This document shows positions 27,501-33,629 of a DNA stretch of 64,000 bases, in pieces. The translations under genes and the position numbers were made by a program. The first letter of the stretch is position 1; each line of letters begins with the position of its first letter. Source of the DNA: Nonomuraea thailandensis (GTDB lineage Bacteria; Actinomycetota; Actinomycetes; Streptosporangiales; Streptosporangiaceae); the NCBI RefSeq assembly GCF_024172165.1, contig NZ_JAMZEB010000002.1:1116001-1180000 (forward strand). Direction: 5' to 3'. Under the pieces are notes generated by a model. It did no database searches and had not been told where the DNA came from. It saw only the letters and a list, made by a program, of their open reading frames with translations.

Positions 27501-27808
27501 CCGCGCCCGCCGGGGACGGCGTGGCCGCGCTCTCCTCCGCGCTGCTGCAGGCAGGTGTCCGCTCCGCGCTGCTCACGCTCTGGCCGGTCTCACCCGAGAT
27601 CACCCGCGCCCTGGCCCGGGACATCCACACCCGGCTGCGAGCAGGCGCCACCTCGGCGACCGCCTTCCGCGCCGCCGTGCTGGCCCTGCGCGACCTCTAC
27701 GGCTCCACCGAGCCGGACCTCTGGGCGTCGTACGCCCCCGTCGGCCTCTTGACCGACTCGCCCCCGGCCCACGGAGAACCGGGCGCCAGCGTCACCAGCG
27801 CCAGGTAG
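21554..27808 (+). CDS. Giant TPR-CHAT protein with degenerate caspase-like site
   Basis: A 2084-residue cytoplasmic protein. Residues about 1-1650 are alpha-helical repeats with many TPR units (for example SEALQVGNLGLVHLRAGDPARAVEHHLRAA begins one). The C-terminal 380 residues form a CHAT domain (caspase HetF associated with TPRs), seen in LHLIPHPALRQIPLHAL and DVLHLAC...DGLLTARRL. Active CHAT proteases need His in a CHG motif and Cys in an SAC[DE] motif; here Pro1910 follows the Cys and His1950 stands in the Cys position (ITAHEQ), so proteolysis is doubtful. Low-complexity insertions occur near residues 540-595, 1200-1235, 1600-1635 and 1960-1990. The ATG at 21554 has GGTGAGAG ten bases upstream; GTG at 21548 is an alternative. 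It follows the GH39 gene by 45 bp. Confidence 0.88.
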   Translation: MTEPAAALAARIERFGQAADPGLIWEPAALSEAEQAMRACAGDRSDAATWRLIGMLHLARYRLDQQTTQDAAVAGAFFAAVAVVDPGRLPEKLRGSSVPPGESADTWAGLVEEVLRHVDPAAYAHVGLLIHALVRRAMAHPGPEVSERLTRLLLQESMRSADPSWAPGALGLVGAGLTRLYAMTGERGVIGDAVHVLLRAALGDAAHVADLAAALGAAAPDDEELVRAHVAAAEAPPRTRSRSQALLALVDLTQARAAASYADGDLLAFIRAGQCALDFWHEQWAHPGVVAPYASGLIEWYVVTGDERSLEAATEMLEALRVAPDESTRGLGADPLARLALLGKRRWRRYLVTGDLADLDDAVAVLRQAARHAPAGHPDRARHLTTLANALLRRAVATGGDPAEPVAAARAALAELGEQDPARAGTLLLLGRALRLDLTPGTADEAVAALRQALAAGEAAGLRVEAYGLVSEVLCWRAARAHGGQRAEDLREAVLCARQGAELAQKAAHGQAGAQRTLCKALLARYAAHRDPRDLTEALTLAGDGDAALLTEALALAGDDAALLPEAPALAGDDAVLLPEGHALAGDDAGPRAVDEQLARAAAELALRLPDEEVALRLLGVAERGAAEPGEFLLEVAQRLTGSGRHRTAVRVLERAVRAFESAGSPARTAHALACLGAVHEELGSEDVEGYERALAAYERSAALHRSLGDPRSEALQVGNLGLVHLRAGDPARAVEHHLRAAALCEAAALPAEEAAQQGHAAQAYLALGDPDSAVACAARARELHRHAGDRRAAALALVPAARAAVDQDDLTAANERMAACAIELEAAGEWEEACRTLDAHAVTLAERGHHGQAAACETRLVEIVRRRGQRREPADEWYRIGQRRRARGDIGGARMAFELAGREYESIGHHDGAASVRYNLGVLAYAEGEQEPALEAFGAAAQAFGRLRAPAKEAVALVMRASCLIALDRVEDALADLDLASDLAAAEGDLDVLFTAALGRAAADVRLGEPREAEERLYSALGLASGDVLKEAVVRDRLAALAARAGDLRAQAEALEAALDGFRASGQDRLTALASLKLGLVLEARGEFRRARARLEEGLTGLAAAPDLRSSGAPFEVVAAMTGGLDAELLSRLATLQLTLGDLTRGRATLAQAVASFRAEGRQGEVLERLEVRLRLEEAEAAGDLTTARGLAEQALRAQTRDRPGQGAQGGDWPGQGVEGGDRFVSGVEAAEGGGAVDRSYLLDKLSGWCRELGDLAAAHEYAARGYELRDERVIEHLGNLGAAATAIGRAEEAAGHLAKAVELARDADSALPAQLVQSLALLGAALTDLGRGQEAARAYTEGLALVEAPIWRALRAPLLSGLAGLHLKLGDLDEAATRYREAIAIGEELGRRTGLAAACADLALVHELRDEPAEAVPLLERALDLERAHGPGRGTVLALLALARLGAPERLPEALALARTIGYRAGEAIAQLHLAALDLTTAVPAPAAPAPDAAVPDLAAPGPVSAGLVADACHRARHRLSTAIDLLADLGHDQALATAYHHRSIAEEGLGDLPAALADAERACALGREAARDRAIRLAARLSLGMTAWTHAEQARLNDLDAEPVAHRPSAELLVKPVAHGPSAEPVAHRPSAELLEAEQRGLQAVRTLMTIARNTRDPERAASVFRRARAARAELETLWQRMEPTAPGHVAMRRGRPPTRAQLDTLVSVPDQGAGARALLGFHLGEGTVTVLAHRTGWPEPRAFPTTVGHDLLTGFRHTVNGRRPGLLDIEARRRRADLWRRLADLLLSDALDALGNGIDLLHLIPHPALRQIPLHALSPSGRLLIERFPVAYAPSAAALTRLARRPRTPAAGSLVLGFSPDPAARPAVEAEAREAATLLGARPHLAQEATSALLPGSWDVLHLACPAAYDHADPFGSGIRLADGLLTARRLRSMNVTANVALITAHEQPPPAPETEPAGDTVPSRDAARTGDAARTGDAAPAGDGVAALSSALLQAGVRSALLTLWPVSPEITRALARDIHTRLRAGATSATAFRAAVLALRDLYGSTEPDLWASYAPVGLLTDSPPAHGEPGASVTSAR
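23170..23335 (+). repeat. Intragenic ALAGDDAxLLPE-coding tandem repeat
   Basis: Within the TPR-CHAT gene, a segment of about 54 bp is repeated three to four times (centres near 23170, 23215, 23255 and 23305), coding variants of ALAGDDAALLPEAP. The copies stay in frame and add low-complexity acidic spacers between helical repeats. Copy number is likely to vary between strains. Confidence 0.7.
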
Positions 27809-28008
27809 CCGAAGAACCCCACGGCCAGCCCCACGGCGTACCCGCCGAACACCGCGGGCAGCAGCAGCGCCGTCACGAGCCCGCCGCCCACCGCGCCCAG
27901 CACGGCCGCCAGCTCCGTCAGCCCGACGCCGGACCGCTGGTGCCGCAGCGTCCCGTACGTGATCCAGCCGATCACCAGCCCGAAGCAGATCGCGCCGATC
28001 ACCGCCAT
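27697..28008 (-). CDS. Small three-helix membrane protein overlapping the CHAT gene
   Basis: A 103-residue protein with three hydrophobic segments (AVIGAICFGLVIGWITYG, LAAVLGAVGGGLVTALLLP, YAVGLAVGFFGYLALVTL), resembling GlsB/YeaQ/YmgE-like small membrane proteins but not firmly assignable. The start is the ATG at 28006-28008 because a perfect GGAGGT lies seven bases upstream; longer starts at 28029 and 28071 lack one. Its last 112 bp are antisense to the 3' end of the TPR-CHAT gene, so the two genes truly overlap in opposite directions. Function unknown. Confidence 0.65.
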   Translation of the reverse strand: MAVIGAICFGLVIGWITYGTLRHQRSGVGLTELAAVLGAVGGGLVTALLLPAVFGGYAVGLAVGFFGYLALVTLAPGSPWAGGESVKRPTGAYDAQRSGSVEP

Positions 28009-28119
28009 CGCCGGAACCTCCAAGTCCATCGGGCCGCCCGCTCGCCGGCCGCCGGAACGATCGCCGTTCACGATCGCACGCGGGAGCCCCGGCTGGCTAG
28101 AACCCGGCGGAACACGGGG

Positions 28120-28575
28120 CTAGAGGTAGGACCTGGTCGCGCTCACCAGCTCGGCCGCCGCGTCGCGCGTGTCCACGTACAGGGCCGTGTCGGGGGTGCG
28201 CTCGCGTACGTCCTGGTCGCGGATGGCGAACACGGCGGGTGCCGCGCCCACGTCGCCGTAGCGGCCGGTCAGGGCGGCCCCGATGGCGCGGCGCACGTCG
28301 CCGACCACCTCGCGCGTGCTGTGCCCGGCGCCGGAGGCGGCGAGGTAGCCGAGCATCCCGGCGAAGCGCAGCTCGCCCTCGGCGGCGGGGAGCTGCTCGG
28401 GCAGCACGGGCCGGTCGAGCCAGAACACCTTGCCCGCCAGGAACGCCTCGTAGCCGGCGCCCTCGCGGCCGAGCGCGCGGGCCGTCTCGGCGAGCAACTC
28501 CCCGAACTCGGCCAGCTCCGCCTCCGGCGGCAGGTCCGTGGTGACGAACAAGGGCACGATCAGCGAGTCGAGCAT
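28120..28575 (-). CDS. Hypothetical protein, cytoplasmic
   Basis: A 151-residue protein I do not recognise. The sequence is acidic, with no signal peptide or membrane segment, and mixed alpha/beta in appearance (MLDSLIVPLFVTTDLPPEAELAEFGELL at the N-terminus). The ATG at 28573-28575 is preceded by GGAGGGA at good spacing, which decides against the start 75 bp further up. It lies between the small membrane protein and a GNAT gene, all on the minus strand, with about 100-bp gaps, so it may have its own promoter. The coding frame has strong third-position GC, which supports a real gene. Confidence 0.6.
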   Translation of the reverse strand: MLDSLIVPLFVTTDLPPEAELAEFGELLAETARALGREGAGYEAFLAGKVFWLDRPVLPEQLPAAEGELRFAGMLGYLAASGAGHSTREVVGDVRRAIGAALTGRYGDVGAAPAVFAIRDQDVRERTPDTALYVDTRDAAAELVSATRSYL

Positions 28576-28672
28576 GGTGACTATCCCTCCGTGAGGAGGC
28601 TCATCGTAGGGTGCGGCACCGACAAACTCCCGTGACGCCGCTGAGACCACGCGCGGGAGGCCGCGGCGCGGG

Positions 28673-29221
28673 CTAGCGTTCGGTCCATTCGTCCTCGATC
28701 GCGGAGTGCACGATCGAGTCGCGCCAGCCGTGCGGGGTGTGCAGGTGGTGCCGGATGCGGCCCTCCTCGACCATCCCCGCCGTCAGCATCGCGAGCTGGG
28801 CGGGCAGGTTGGCGGGTGAGCGGGCGCCCCAGATGCGGTGCAGCCCGAGCTGCTTGAACCCGAAGGACAGCAGCAGCCGTACGAGGTCCGTGCCGATGCC
28901 CCGCCCCCACTGGTCGGGGTGCAGCCCGAACCCGATCTCCGCGCTGTGCGGCAGCTCGGCCTCGATCCGCAGCCTGGCCACGCCGATCACGTCGCGGCGG
29001 TCCGCGTCGATCACGGCCAGGACGTACAGGCGGCGCGGCTCGGCGGCGGCGGCCTCCACGGCGCCGGCGACGAGGCCGGCGACTTCGCGCGAGGTGCGCG
29101 GGGCGAAGGGGGCGTGCTGGACGGCGGCGGGATGGCTGTAGATGGTGTGCAGGGCGGCCACGTCGGCCTCCGCGACGTCACGGAGGCCGAGTCGCTCGCC
29201 ATTGCAGACCACACGGCGCAT
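28673..29221 (-). CDS. GNAT family N-acetyltransferase (RimJ/RimL type)
   Basis: A 182-residue acetyltransferase. The beta4 strand and pyrophosphate-binding loop are seen in AEIGFGLHPDQWGRGIGTDLVRLLLSFGF (Q/R-x-x-G-x-G/A form WGRGIGT), followed by LGLHRIWGARSPANLPAQ, characteristic of the RimJ/RimL subgroup that acetylates protein N-termini or small amines with acetyl-CoA. The C-terminus is unusually extended by about 25 residues (RIRHHLHTPHGWRDSIVHSAIEDEW), as in many family members. Single gene. Confidence 0.88.
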   Translation of the reverse strand: MRRVVCNGERLGLRDVAEADVAALHTIYSHPAAVQHAPFAPRTSREVAGLVAGAVEAAAAEPRRLYVLAVIDADRRDVIGVARLRIEAELPHSAEIGFGLHPDQWGRGIGTDLVRLLLSFGFKQLGLHRIWGARSPANLPAQLAMLTAGMVEEGRIRHHLHTPHGWRDSIVHSAIEDEWTER

Positions 29222-29264
29222 GCGGAGAAGGTAACGCGAGTCCTGTGATCTTTACAAGCCCTTG

Positions 29265-30032
29265 TCAAGTCGCGAGTTGACTCCCGTAAGCTCGCGCGAC
29301 AAGTTCGGCGACGGCGCTGTGCGCGCCGAGCGGCGCGGCGTGGCCGGCGTCGATCGACGCGGCGGCCCGCTCGACGAGGTCGGCCGGGGCCTCGTGGCCG
29401 ATCAGGCAGGGTGCGATGGCCAGCCGCCCGGCGCCCGCGGCGCGCAGCCGCTGGGCCGCGACGTCCACGCCGGGCTCGCTGTCCAGCGACGCGGCGACCA
29501 CCGGCAGCGTGAGCCGCGAGGCCAGGAGCACCGCGGTGGCCTGCACGGCGTGCAGCGCGCGGCCCCCGCCCACGGTGGCCAGGACGACGGCGTCGACGGG
29601 GCTGGAGACGTTCAGCAGGCGGACGCGGTCGGCCCTGGCCAGGCCGCGCTCGGCCAGCCGGATGTGCAGGGCCTCGGCCAGCAGCGGGTGCGGCCCGAGC
29701 GCCTCGGTCACGACGGCGCCGGAGCCGCTGGCAGCGACGGCCTTGCCGATCTCCGCCATGATGACGGGATCGTCCCAGGTGAGCAGGGGCACGACGACGG
29801 CGTCGCGGCCTGCGGGCAGGGAGTCCGCCAGATCGGTGACGCTCGTCAGCCGCACCTCGATCTGCGGGTTGTCGACGCGGACCACGGACGCGATCTCCTC
29901 GGCCACCCCGGCGGTGCCGCCGGGGGTGGCGAGCACGAGCACGGGGGCGTCGGGCGGCAAGGACGTGGGCACGGGGCGGCGGTGACGACCGCCGCCCGGC
30001 CGAGGGGAACGTTCTCGTACAGGCAGGCTCAC
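29265..30032 (-). CDS. CbiX/SirB-like chelatase-family protein
   Basis: A 255-residue protein with the two-lobed class II chelatase fold (CbiX/SirB), which inserts Co or Fe into sirohydrochlorin. The C-terminal half has GAGRLAIAPCLIGH and a late PLGAHSAVAELV. The N-terminal strand that normally ends in the metal-binding GHGS reads VLVLATPGGT, so one expected histidine is missing and catalysis is uncertain. The annotated GTG start (30030-30032) has no ribosome site, but CATAAACT lies 8-15 bases upstream and could be a -10 box of a leaderless message. An internal start near 29970 is possible. Confidence 0.72.
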   Translation of the reverse strand: MSLPVRERSPRPGGGRHRRPVPTSLPPDAPVLVLATPGGTAGVAEEIASVVRVDNPQIEVRLTSVTDLADSLPAGRDAVVVPLLTWDDPVIMAEIGKAVAASGSGAVVTEALGPHPLLAEALHIRLAERGLARADRVRLLNVSSPVDAVVLATVGGGRALHAVQATAVLLASRLTLPVVAASLDSEPGVDVAAQRLRAAGAGRLAIAPCLIGHEAPADLVERAAASIDAGHAAPLGAHSAVAELVARAYGSQLAT

Positions 30033-30099
30033 AGGCGCGCAGTTTATGCCGTTTCGCGGCTGCTTGTTCTGGGAATCGATGGCGATTCCGTCACAACAC

Positions 30100-31032
30100 C
30101 TACCTGGAAGGAATGACCACCGACTGAGGGTTGCCGGGCGCGTACACCGTGATGCCCTGGGGCAGCGACCTGAGCTTGTCGATCTCGGCGCAGGCGGGGC
30201 ACTCGTCGTAGCCGTCCTGCCTGGCCCGGTTCGCCTCCGCCTCGGCCTTGGCCTGGGCGACCTTCGCCTCGGCCTCGGAGACGGCGGCGGAGGCCGACAG
30301 CGACCTGTCCACGGCCTTCTGCACGTCGGCGGGCAATGTCACCCTGGCCAGCGTGAACCGCAGCCCGGTGAGGAAGTTCCCGCCGAGCGTGACGGGCAGG
30401 TCGCGGGCCAGCGAGGCGTTGACCGCGTTCTGGACCCTGGCGATGTTGGCGTTGCTGTCCTGCGGCTGGAGCGCGGAGCTCTTCAGCAGGGAGCAGGAGG
30501 GCACCAGCTCGGCGCAGCGCATCGCGCCGATCTGGCCGCGCAGCGCGTTGTCGATCACGGGCCTGACGGCCTGGCCGAAGAACGCGGCCCAGCCCTCGTC
30601 GCCGTCCCACGGGTGCAGCGAGGTGTCGTCCTGGGTGCGGAAGGTCCGGGTGCCGTACTTGTCGTCGAACGTCTTGAGCGTCTCGTGGTCCAGGTTGAGC
30701 GCGAAGTAGAGGGTGCCTTCGATGCCCAGGTTCACGCCGTCGCTGCTGGGCACCGTCACCACGTCCACGCCGAGCGTGGTGGCCCGTTTCGCGTCGGCGG
30801 TGATCGTGTAGAAGCGCTGCTGCGCCGGATACAGGTGCACGGAGGACCACATGCCGGTCCAGGTCAGGCCCGAGCCGGGGTCGATGACCTGGCGGACCTG
30901 GTTGTCGTCGAGCGGGCCGCCGTCACGGACGACGGCCACCTCGCCGCCGCCCGTGCTCTCCATGCCCCCCAACGCCCCGATGATCAGCGGGATCGCGAGG
31001 AGCGCGGCGGCGATGGCCAGAGCTGTTCTCAT
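30100..31032 (-). CDS. SPFH/Band 7/PHB domain protein
   Basis: A 310-residue membrane-anchored protein with one N-terminal hydrophobic segment (ALAIAAALLAIPLIIGALGG) and then a Band 7 domain (GEVAVVRDGGPLDDNQVRQVIDPGSGLTW ... VNLGIEGTLYFALN). An Ala/Glu-rich coiled coil (SEAEAKVAQAKAEAEANRARQDG) follows, as in prohibitin/HflK/stomatin relatives. Such proteins oligomerise into membrane rings that organise proteases or lipid domains. Four cysteines (residues about 173-182 and 281-284) are unusual for the family. AAAGG precedes the ATG at 31030-31032. Confidence 0.85.
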   Translation of the reverse strand: MRTALAIAAALLAIPLIIGALGGMESTGGGEVAVVRDGGPLDDNQVRQVIDPGSGLTWTGMWSSVHLYPAQQRFYTITADAKRATTLGVDVVTVPSSDGVNLGIEGTLYFALNLDHETLKTFDDKYGTRTFRTQDDTSLHPWDGDEGWAAFFGQAVRPVIDNALRGQIGAMRCAELVPSCSLLKSSALQPQDSNANIARVQNAVNASLARDLPVTLGGNFLTGLRFTLARVTLPADVQKAVDRSLSASAAVSEAEAKVAQAKAEAEANRARQDGYDECPACAEIDKLRSLPQGITVYAPGNPQSVVIPSR

Positions 31033-31096
31033 GCGGAGCCTTTCCGCGCGGGCGGCGTTGGCAGCCGCCGCCCGCGCCTTTCGCGGCGATCCGAGA

Positions 31097-32416
31097 TCAG
31101 GCGTACGGCCCCACCTGAGGGGTCCTGGCCTTGGGCGGCTCGGCCAGGTCGACGTCGCGGGTCTCGGGCGCGATGGCCAGGCCCACGGCCGTGACGGCCA
31201 GGGCGATGACCACGTAGATCGAGACCGCGACCGTGGACTGGTAGGCCTGGAAGAGCTGCAGCGCGATGATCGGGGCCAGCGCGCCGCCGACGATGCCGGC
31301 GACCTGGTAGCCCATGGACGCGCCGCTGTAGCGCAGCCGCGTGCTGAACAGCTCGGCGATGAACGCGGCCTGCGGGCCGTACATGGCGGCGTGGGTGATC
31401 AGCGCCACCACGGCGGCCAGCGCGATGAGCGGGAACGACTTGGTGTCGAGCAGCGGGAAGAACGCGAACACCCACACCGCCGCCGCGACCACGCCGGCGA
31501 AGTAGACGGGGCGGCGGCCGTACCGGTCGGACAGCGCGCCGGCCAGCGGGATCAGCGCGAGTTGCAGCGCCGAGCCGATGAGCACGGCGTTCAGCGCGTA
31601 CGAGCGCGGCAGGCCCAGCTCGCCGGTGATGTAGACGATGATGTACGCGGTGAAGGTGTAGAAGGCCACGTCCACCCCGATACGCGCGGTGAAGGCCGAC
31701 AGCAGCGCGCGGGGGTGCGTGCGCAGCACCTCCACCAGCGGCATCCTCGCCTTGGCGCCGCGCTGCTCGACCTCGGCGAACAGCGGCGACTCGGTGATCC
31801 TCAGCCGCACCCACAGGCCCACGAACACCAGCGCCCCGGACAGCAGGAACGGCACCCGCCAGCCCCACGACAGGAACGCCGCGTCCGACAGCGTGAAGGA
31901 CAGGATGGTCAGCAGGCCGGTGGCCAGCACGTACCCGGCGGGCACGCCGACCTGCGGCCAGCTCGCGTTGAAGCCGCGCCGGCGGCCGTCGCCGTGCTCC
32001 AGCGACATGATCACCGCGCCGCCCCACTCGCCGCCGAGCCCCAGACCCTGCACGAACCGCAGCAACGCGAGCAGGACCGGGGCCATCACGCCCACGGCGG
32101 CGTAGCCGGGCAGCACCCCGATGAGGAACGTCGAGATGCCCATCACCAGCAGCGTCACCACCAACACGGTCTTGCGGCCCACCCGGTCGCCGAAGTGCCC
32201 GAACACCACGCCGCCGAGCGGTCTGGCCACGAACGCCACGGCGTTGGTGGTCAGCGACGCCAGGGTCGCGTTGAACGGGTCGAGCGAGGGGAAGAACAGC
32301 GTGGGGAAGACCAGGGTCGCCGCGGTGGTGTACAGGAAGAAGTCGTACCACTCCAGCGAGGTGCCGATCAGGCTGGCGAGGATCACCCGCCGCGTCTGTT
32401 GCGTGGAGCCTGACAT
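31097..32416 (-). CDS. MFS metabolite:H+ symporter (shikimate/proline-betaine type)
   Basis: A 439-residue MFS transporter of the metabolite:proton symporter subfamily. The hallmark N-terminus SLIGTSLEWYDFFLYTTAATL is at residues 14-34, followed by RPLGGVVFGHFGDRVGRKTVLV and RFVQGLGLGGEWGGAVIM. Substrates in this group are organic acids, shikimate or betaines; this one is unknown. The ATG at 32414-32416 has AAGGAG eight bases upstream. It is divergent from a GntR/FCD regulator 94 bp away, which probably controls it in response to the transported acid. Confidence 0.9.
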   Translation of the reverse strand: MSGSTQQTRRVILASLIGTSLEWYDFFLYTTAATLVFPTLFFPSLDPFNATLASLTTNAVAFVARPLGGVVFGHFGDRVGRKTVLVVTLLVMGISTFLIGVLPGYAAVGVMAPVLLALLRFVQGLGLGGEWGGAVIMSLEHGDGRRRGFNASWPQVGVPAGYVLATGLLTILSFTLSDAAFLSWGWRVPFLLSGALVFVGLWVRLRITESPLFAEVEQRGAKARMPLVEVLRTHPRALLSAFTARIGVDVAFYTFTAYIIVYITGELGLPRSYALNAVLIGSALQLALIPLAGALSDRYGRRPVYFAGVVAAAVWVFAFFPLLDTKSFPLIALAAVVALITHAAMYGPQAAFIAELFSTRLRYSGASMGYQVAGIVGGALAPIIALQLFQAYQSTVAVSIYVVIALAVTAVGLAIAPETRDVDLAEPPKARTPQVGPYA

Positions 32417-32464
32417 CCGATCGCTCCTTGTAGTTTGAGGGGGATACCCATCAACGTAAGGATC

Positions 32465-32479
32465 GTTGAACAATTCGAC
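32465..32479. promoter_or_regulatory. Candidate GntR operator GTTGAA-CAA-TTCGAC
   Basis: An imperfect palindrome (5 of 6 arm positions) lies in the 94-bp gap between the divergent MFS symporter and GntR genes. Its AT content stands out from the surroundings and the half-site spacing suits a winged-helix dimer. Assignment to the adjacent GntR protein is by position only. Confidence 0.45.
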
Positions 32480-32510
32480 AAGAGGTTTGCTCCATGATTC
32501 GCTGTTGAAT

Positions 32511-33191
32511 GTGGACAACGTGGTCGCTGATCTCTCCCAGGACCGACCCCGGCTGGGGCGCAGCAGCACGGCGGAGCGGGTCGCCGACATCCTGCGCGAC
32601 CGCATCAGCGAGGGCTTCTTCCAGCCCGGCCAGCGGCTGTCGGAGGAGTCCATCTCGGAGGCGCTCGGCGTCTCGCGCAACACGCTGCGCGAGGCGTTCC
32701 GGCTGCTCGGCCACGAGCGGCTGCTCGACCACCGGCTCAACCGGGGCGTGTTCGTCCGGCTGCCGTCCGTCGAGGACGTGCTCGACCTCTACCGCGTCCG
32801 GCGCGTGCTGGAGGGCGCGGCCGTGCGGCGCAAGCCGTCCGCGGAGGCGCTGACCGTGATCAAGGAGGCGGTGGCCGACGCCCGGCGGGCCGCCGCCAAG
32901 GACGACTGGCAGGGCGTCGGCACCGCCAACATCCGCTTCCACCAGGCGCTCGTCTCGCTCAACGACAGCCCGCGGATCGACGAGGCCATGCGCCAGCTCC
33001 TGGCCGAGCTGCGCCTGGTCTTCCACGTCATGGAGAACCCGCGCGCCTTCCACGAGCCCTTCGTCGAGCGCAACCTCACGCTGGTCGGGCTGATCGAGTC
33101 GGGGCGGCCCGAGGAGGCCGCCGCCTATCTCGACGACTACCTCGAGCATGCCGAGCGGCTGCTCATCCACGCCTACGAGCCGAACCGCTAA
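32511..33191 (+). CDS. GntR family transcriptional regulator, FCD (FadR) subgroup
   Basis: About 226 residues. The N-terminal winged helix (ERVADILRDRISEGFFQPGQRLSEESISEALGVSRNTLREAFRLL) is classical GntR. The C-terminal FCD domain has the metal/acid-binding Asp-His-His pattern beginning with DLYRVRRVLEG and RFHQALVSL. FCD regulators usually sense carboxylic acids. The start is uncertain: GTG at 32511 is chosen, but TTG codons at 32466 and 32487 are in frame and the latter follows AGAGG. Divergent from the MFS symporter, its likely target. Confidence 0.88.
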   Translation: MDNVVADLSQDRPRLGRSSTAERVADILRDRISEGFFQPGQRLSEESISEALGVSRNTLREAFRLLGHERLLDHRLNRGVFVRLPSVEDVLDLYRVRRVLEGAAVRRKPSAEALTVIKEAVADARRAAAKDDWQGVGTANIRFHQALVSLNDSPRIDEAMRQLLAELRLVFHVMENPRAFHEPFVERNLTLVGLIESGRPEEAAAYLDDYLEHAERLLIHAYEPNR

Positions 33192-33200
33192 CGTGGCCCC

Positions 33201-33560
33201 ATGGAGCGGATCTTCACCCTCGACGAGGCCCGCGCGCTGCTCCCCGCCGTCATCGGGGAGGCCGCGGAGCTGATCGCGGCCCGGGCCGATCTGGCGGAGA
33301 TCGACTTCCAGCGTCGCGCCGGCGGCCGGTCCGAGCTGGGCGGGCTGCCCGAGCTGAAGGGCCTGCAGGCCAGGATCCAGGAGATCGTCAGCGGGTGGAG
33401 CGAGCAGGGCATCGAGGTCAAGGGCATCGCGCCGGTGCTCGTCGACTTCCCGTCGCTGCTCGACGGGGCCTCCGTGCGGCTGTGCTGGATCGAGGGGGAG
33501 CGCGAGCTGGGCTGGTATCACCGTACGGAGCTGGGCTTCGCCGGCCGCCGTCCCCTGTGA
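33201..33560 (+). CDS. DUF2203 domain-containing protein
   Basis: A 119-residue single-domain protein matching DUF2203 throughout: RIFTLDEARALLPAVIGEAAELI at the N-terminus, a middle helix GLQARIQEIVSGWSEQGIEVKGI, and the conserved LVDFPSLLDGASVRLCWIEGERELGWYHRTELGFAGRRPL tail (shown here as a run of recognisable blocks: VDFPS, LCW, GWYH, GFAGR). Function unknown; found widely in actinobacteria. It begins nine bases after the GntR stop and may be co-transcribed with it. Confidence 0.88.
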   Translation: MERIFTLDEARALLPAVIGEAAELIAARADLAEIDFQRRAGGRSELGGLPELKGLQARIQEIVSGWSEQGIEVKGIAPVLVDFPSLLDGASVRLCWIEGERELGWYHRTELGFAGRRPL

Positions 33561-33588
33561 ACGCCCTTGACTCATCTCGTCACGCCCT

Positions 33589-33628
33589 GTATTCAACTTG
33601 TAGGTTGATAAACCAGGAGGTTGAATAC
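33589..33628. promoter_or_regulatory. Inverted repeat GTATTCAAC / GTTGAATAC flanking the SDR ribosome site
   Basis: Perfect 9-bp arms at 33589-33597 and 33620-33628 enclose GGTTGATAAACC and the AGGAGG (33615-33620) of the SDR gene. A protein bound here would block transcription or translation; alternatively the mRNA could fold to hide the ribosome site. The ArsR gene two genes downstream is the nearest regulator. Confidence 0.5.
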
Positions 33629-33629
33629 G

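Noticed and set aside
21554..28008. CHAT gene as part of a known defence island
   Set aside because: No nuclease, gasdermin, Cas7-11, toxin or phage-defence gene is adjacent; the neighbours are sugar metabolism and small unknown genes.
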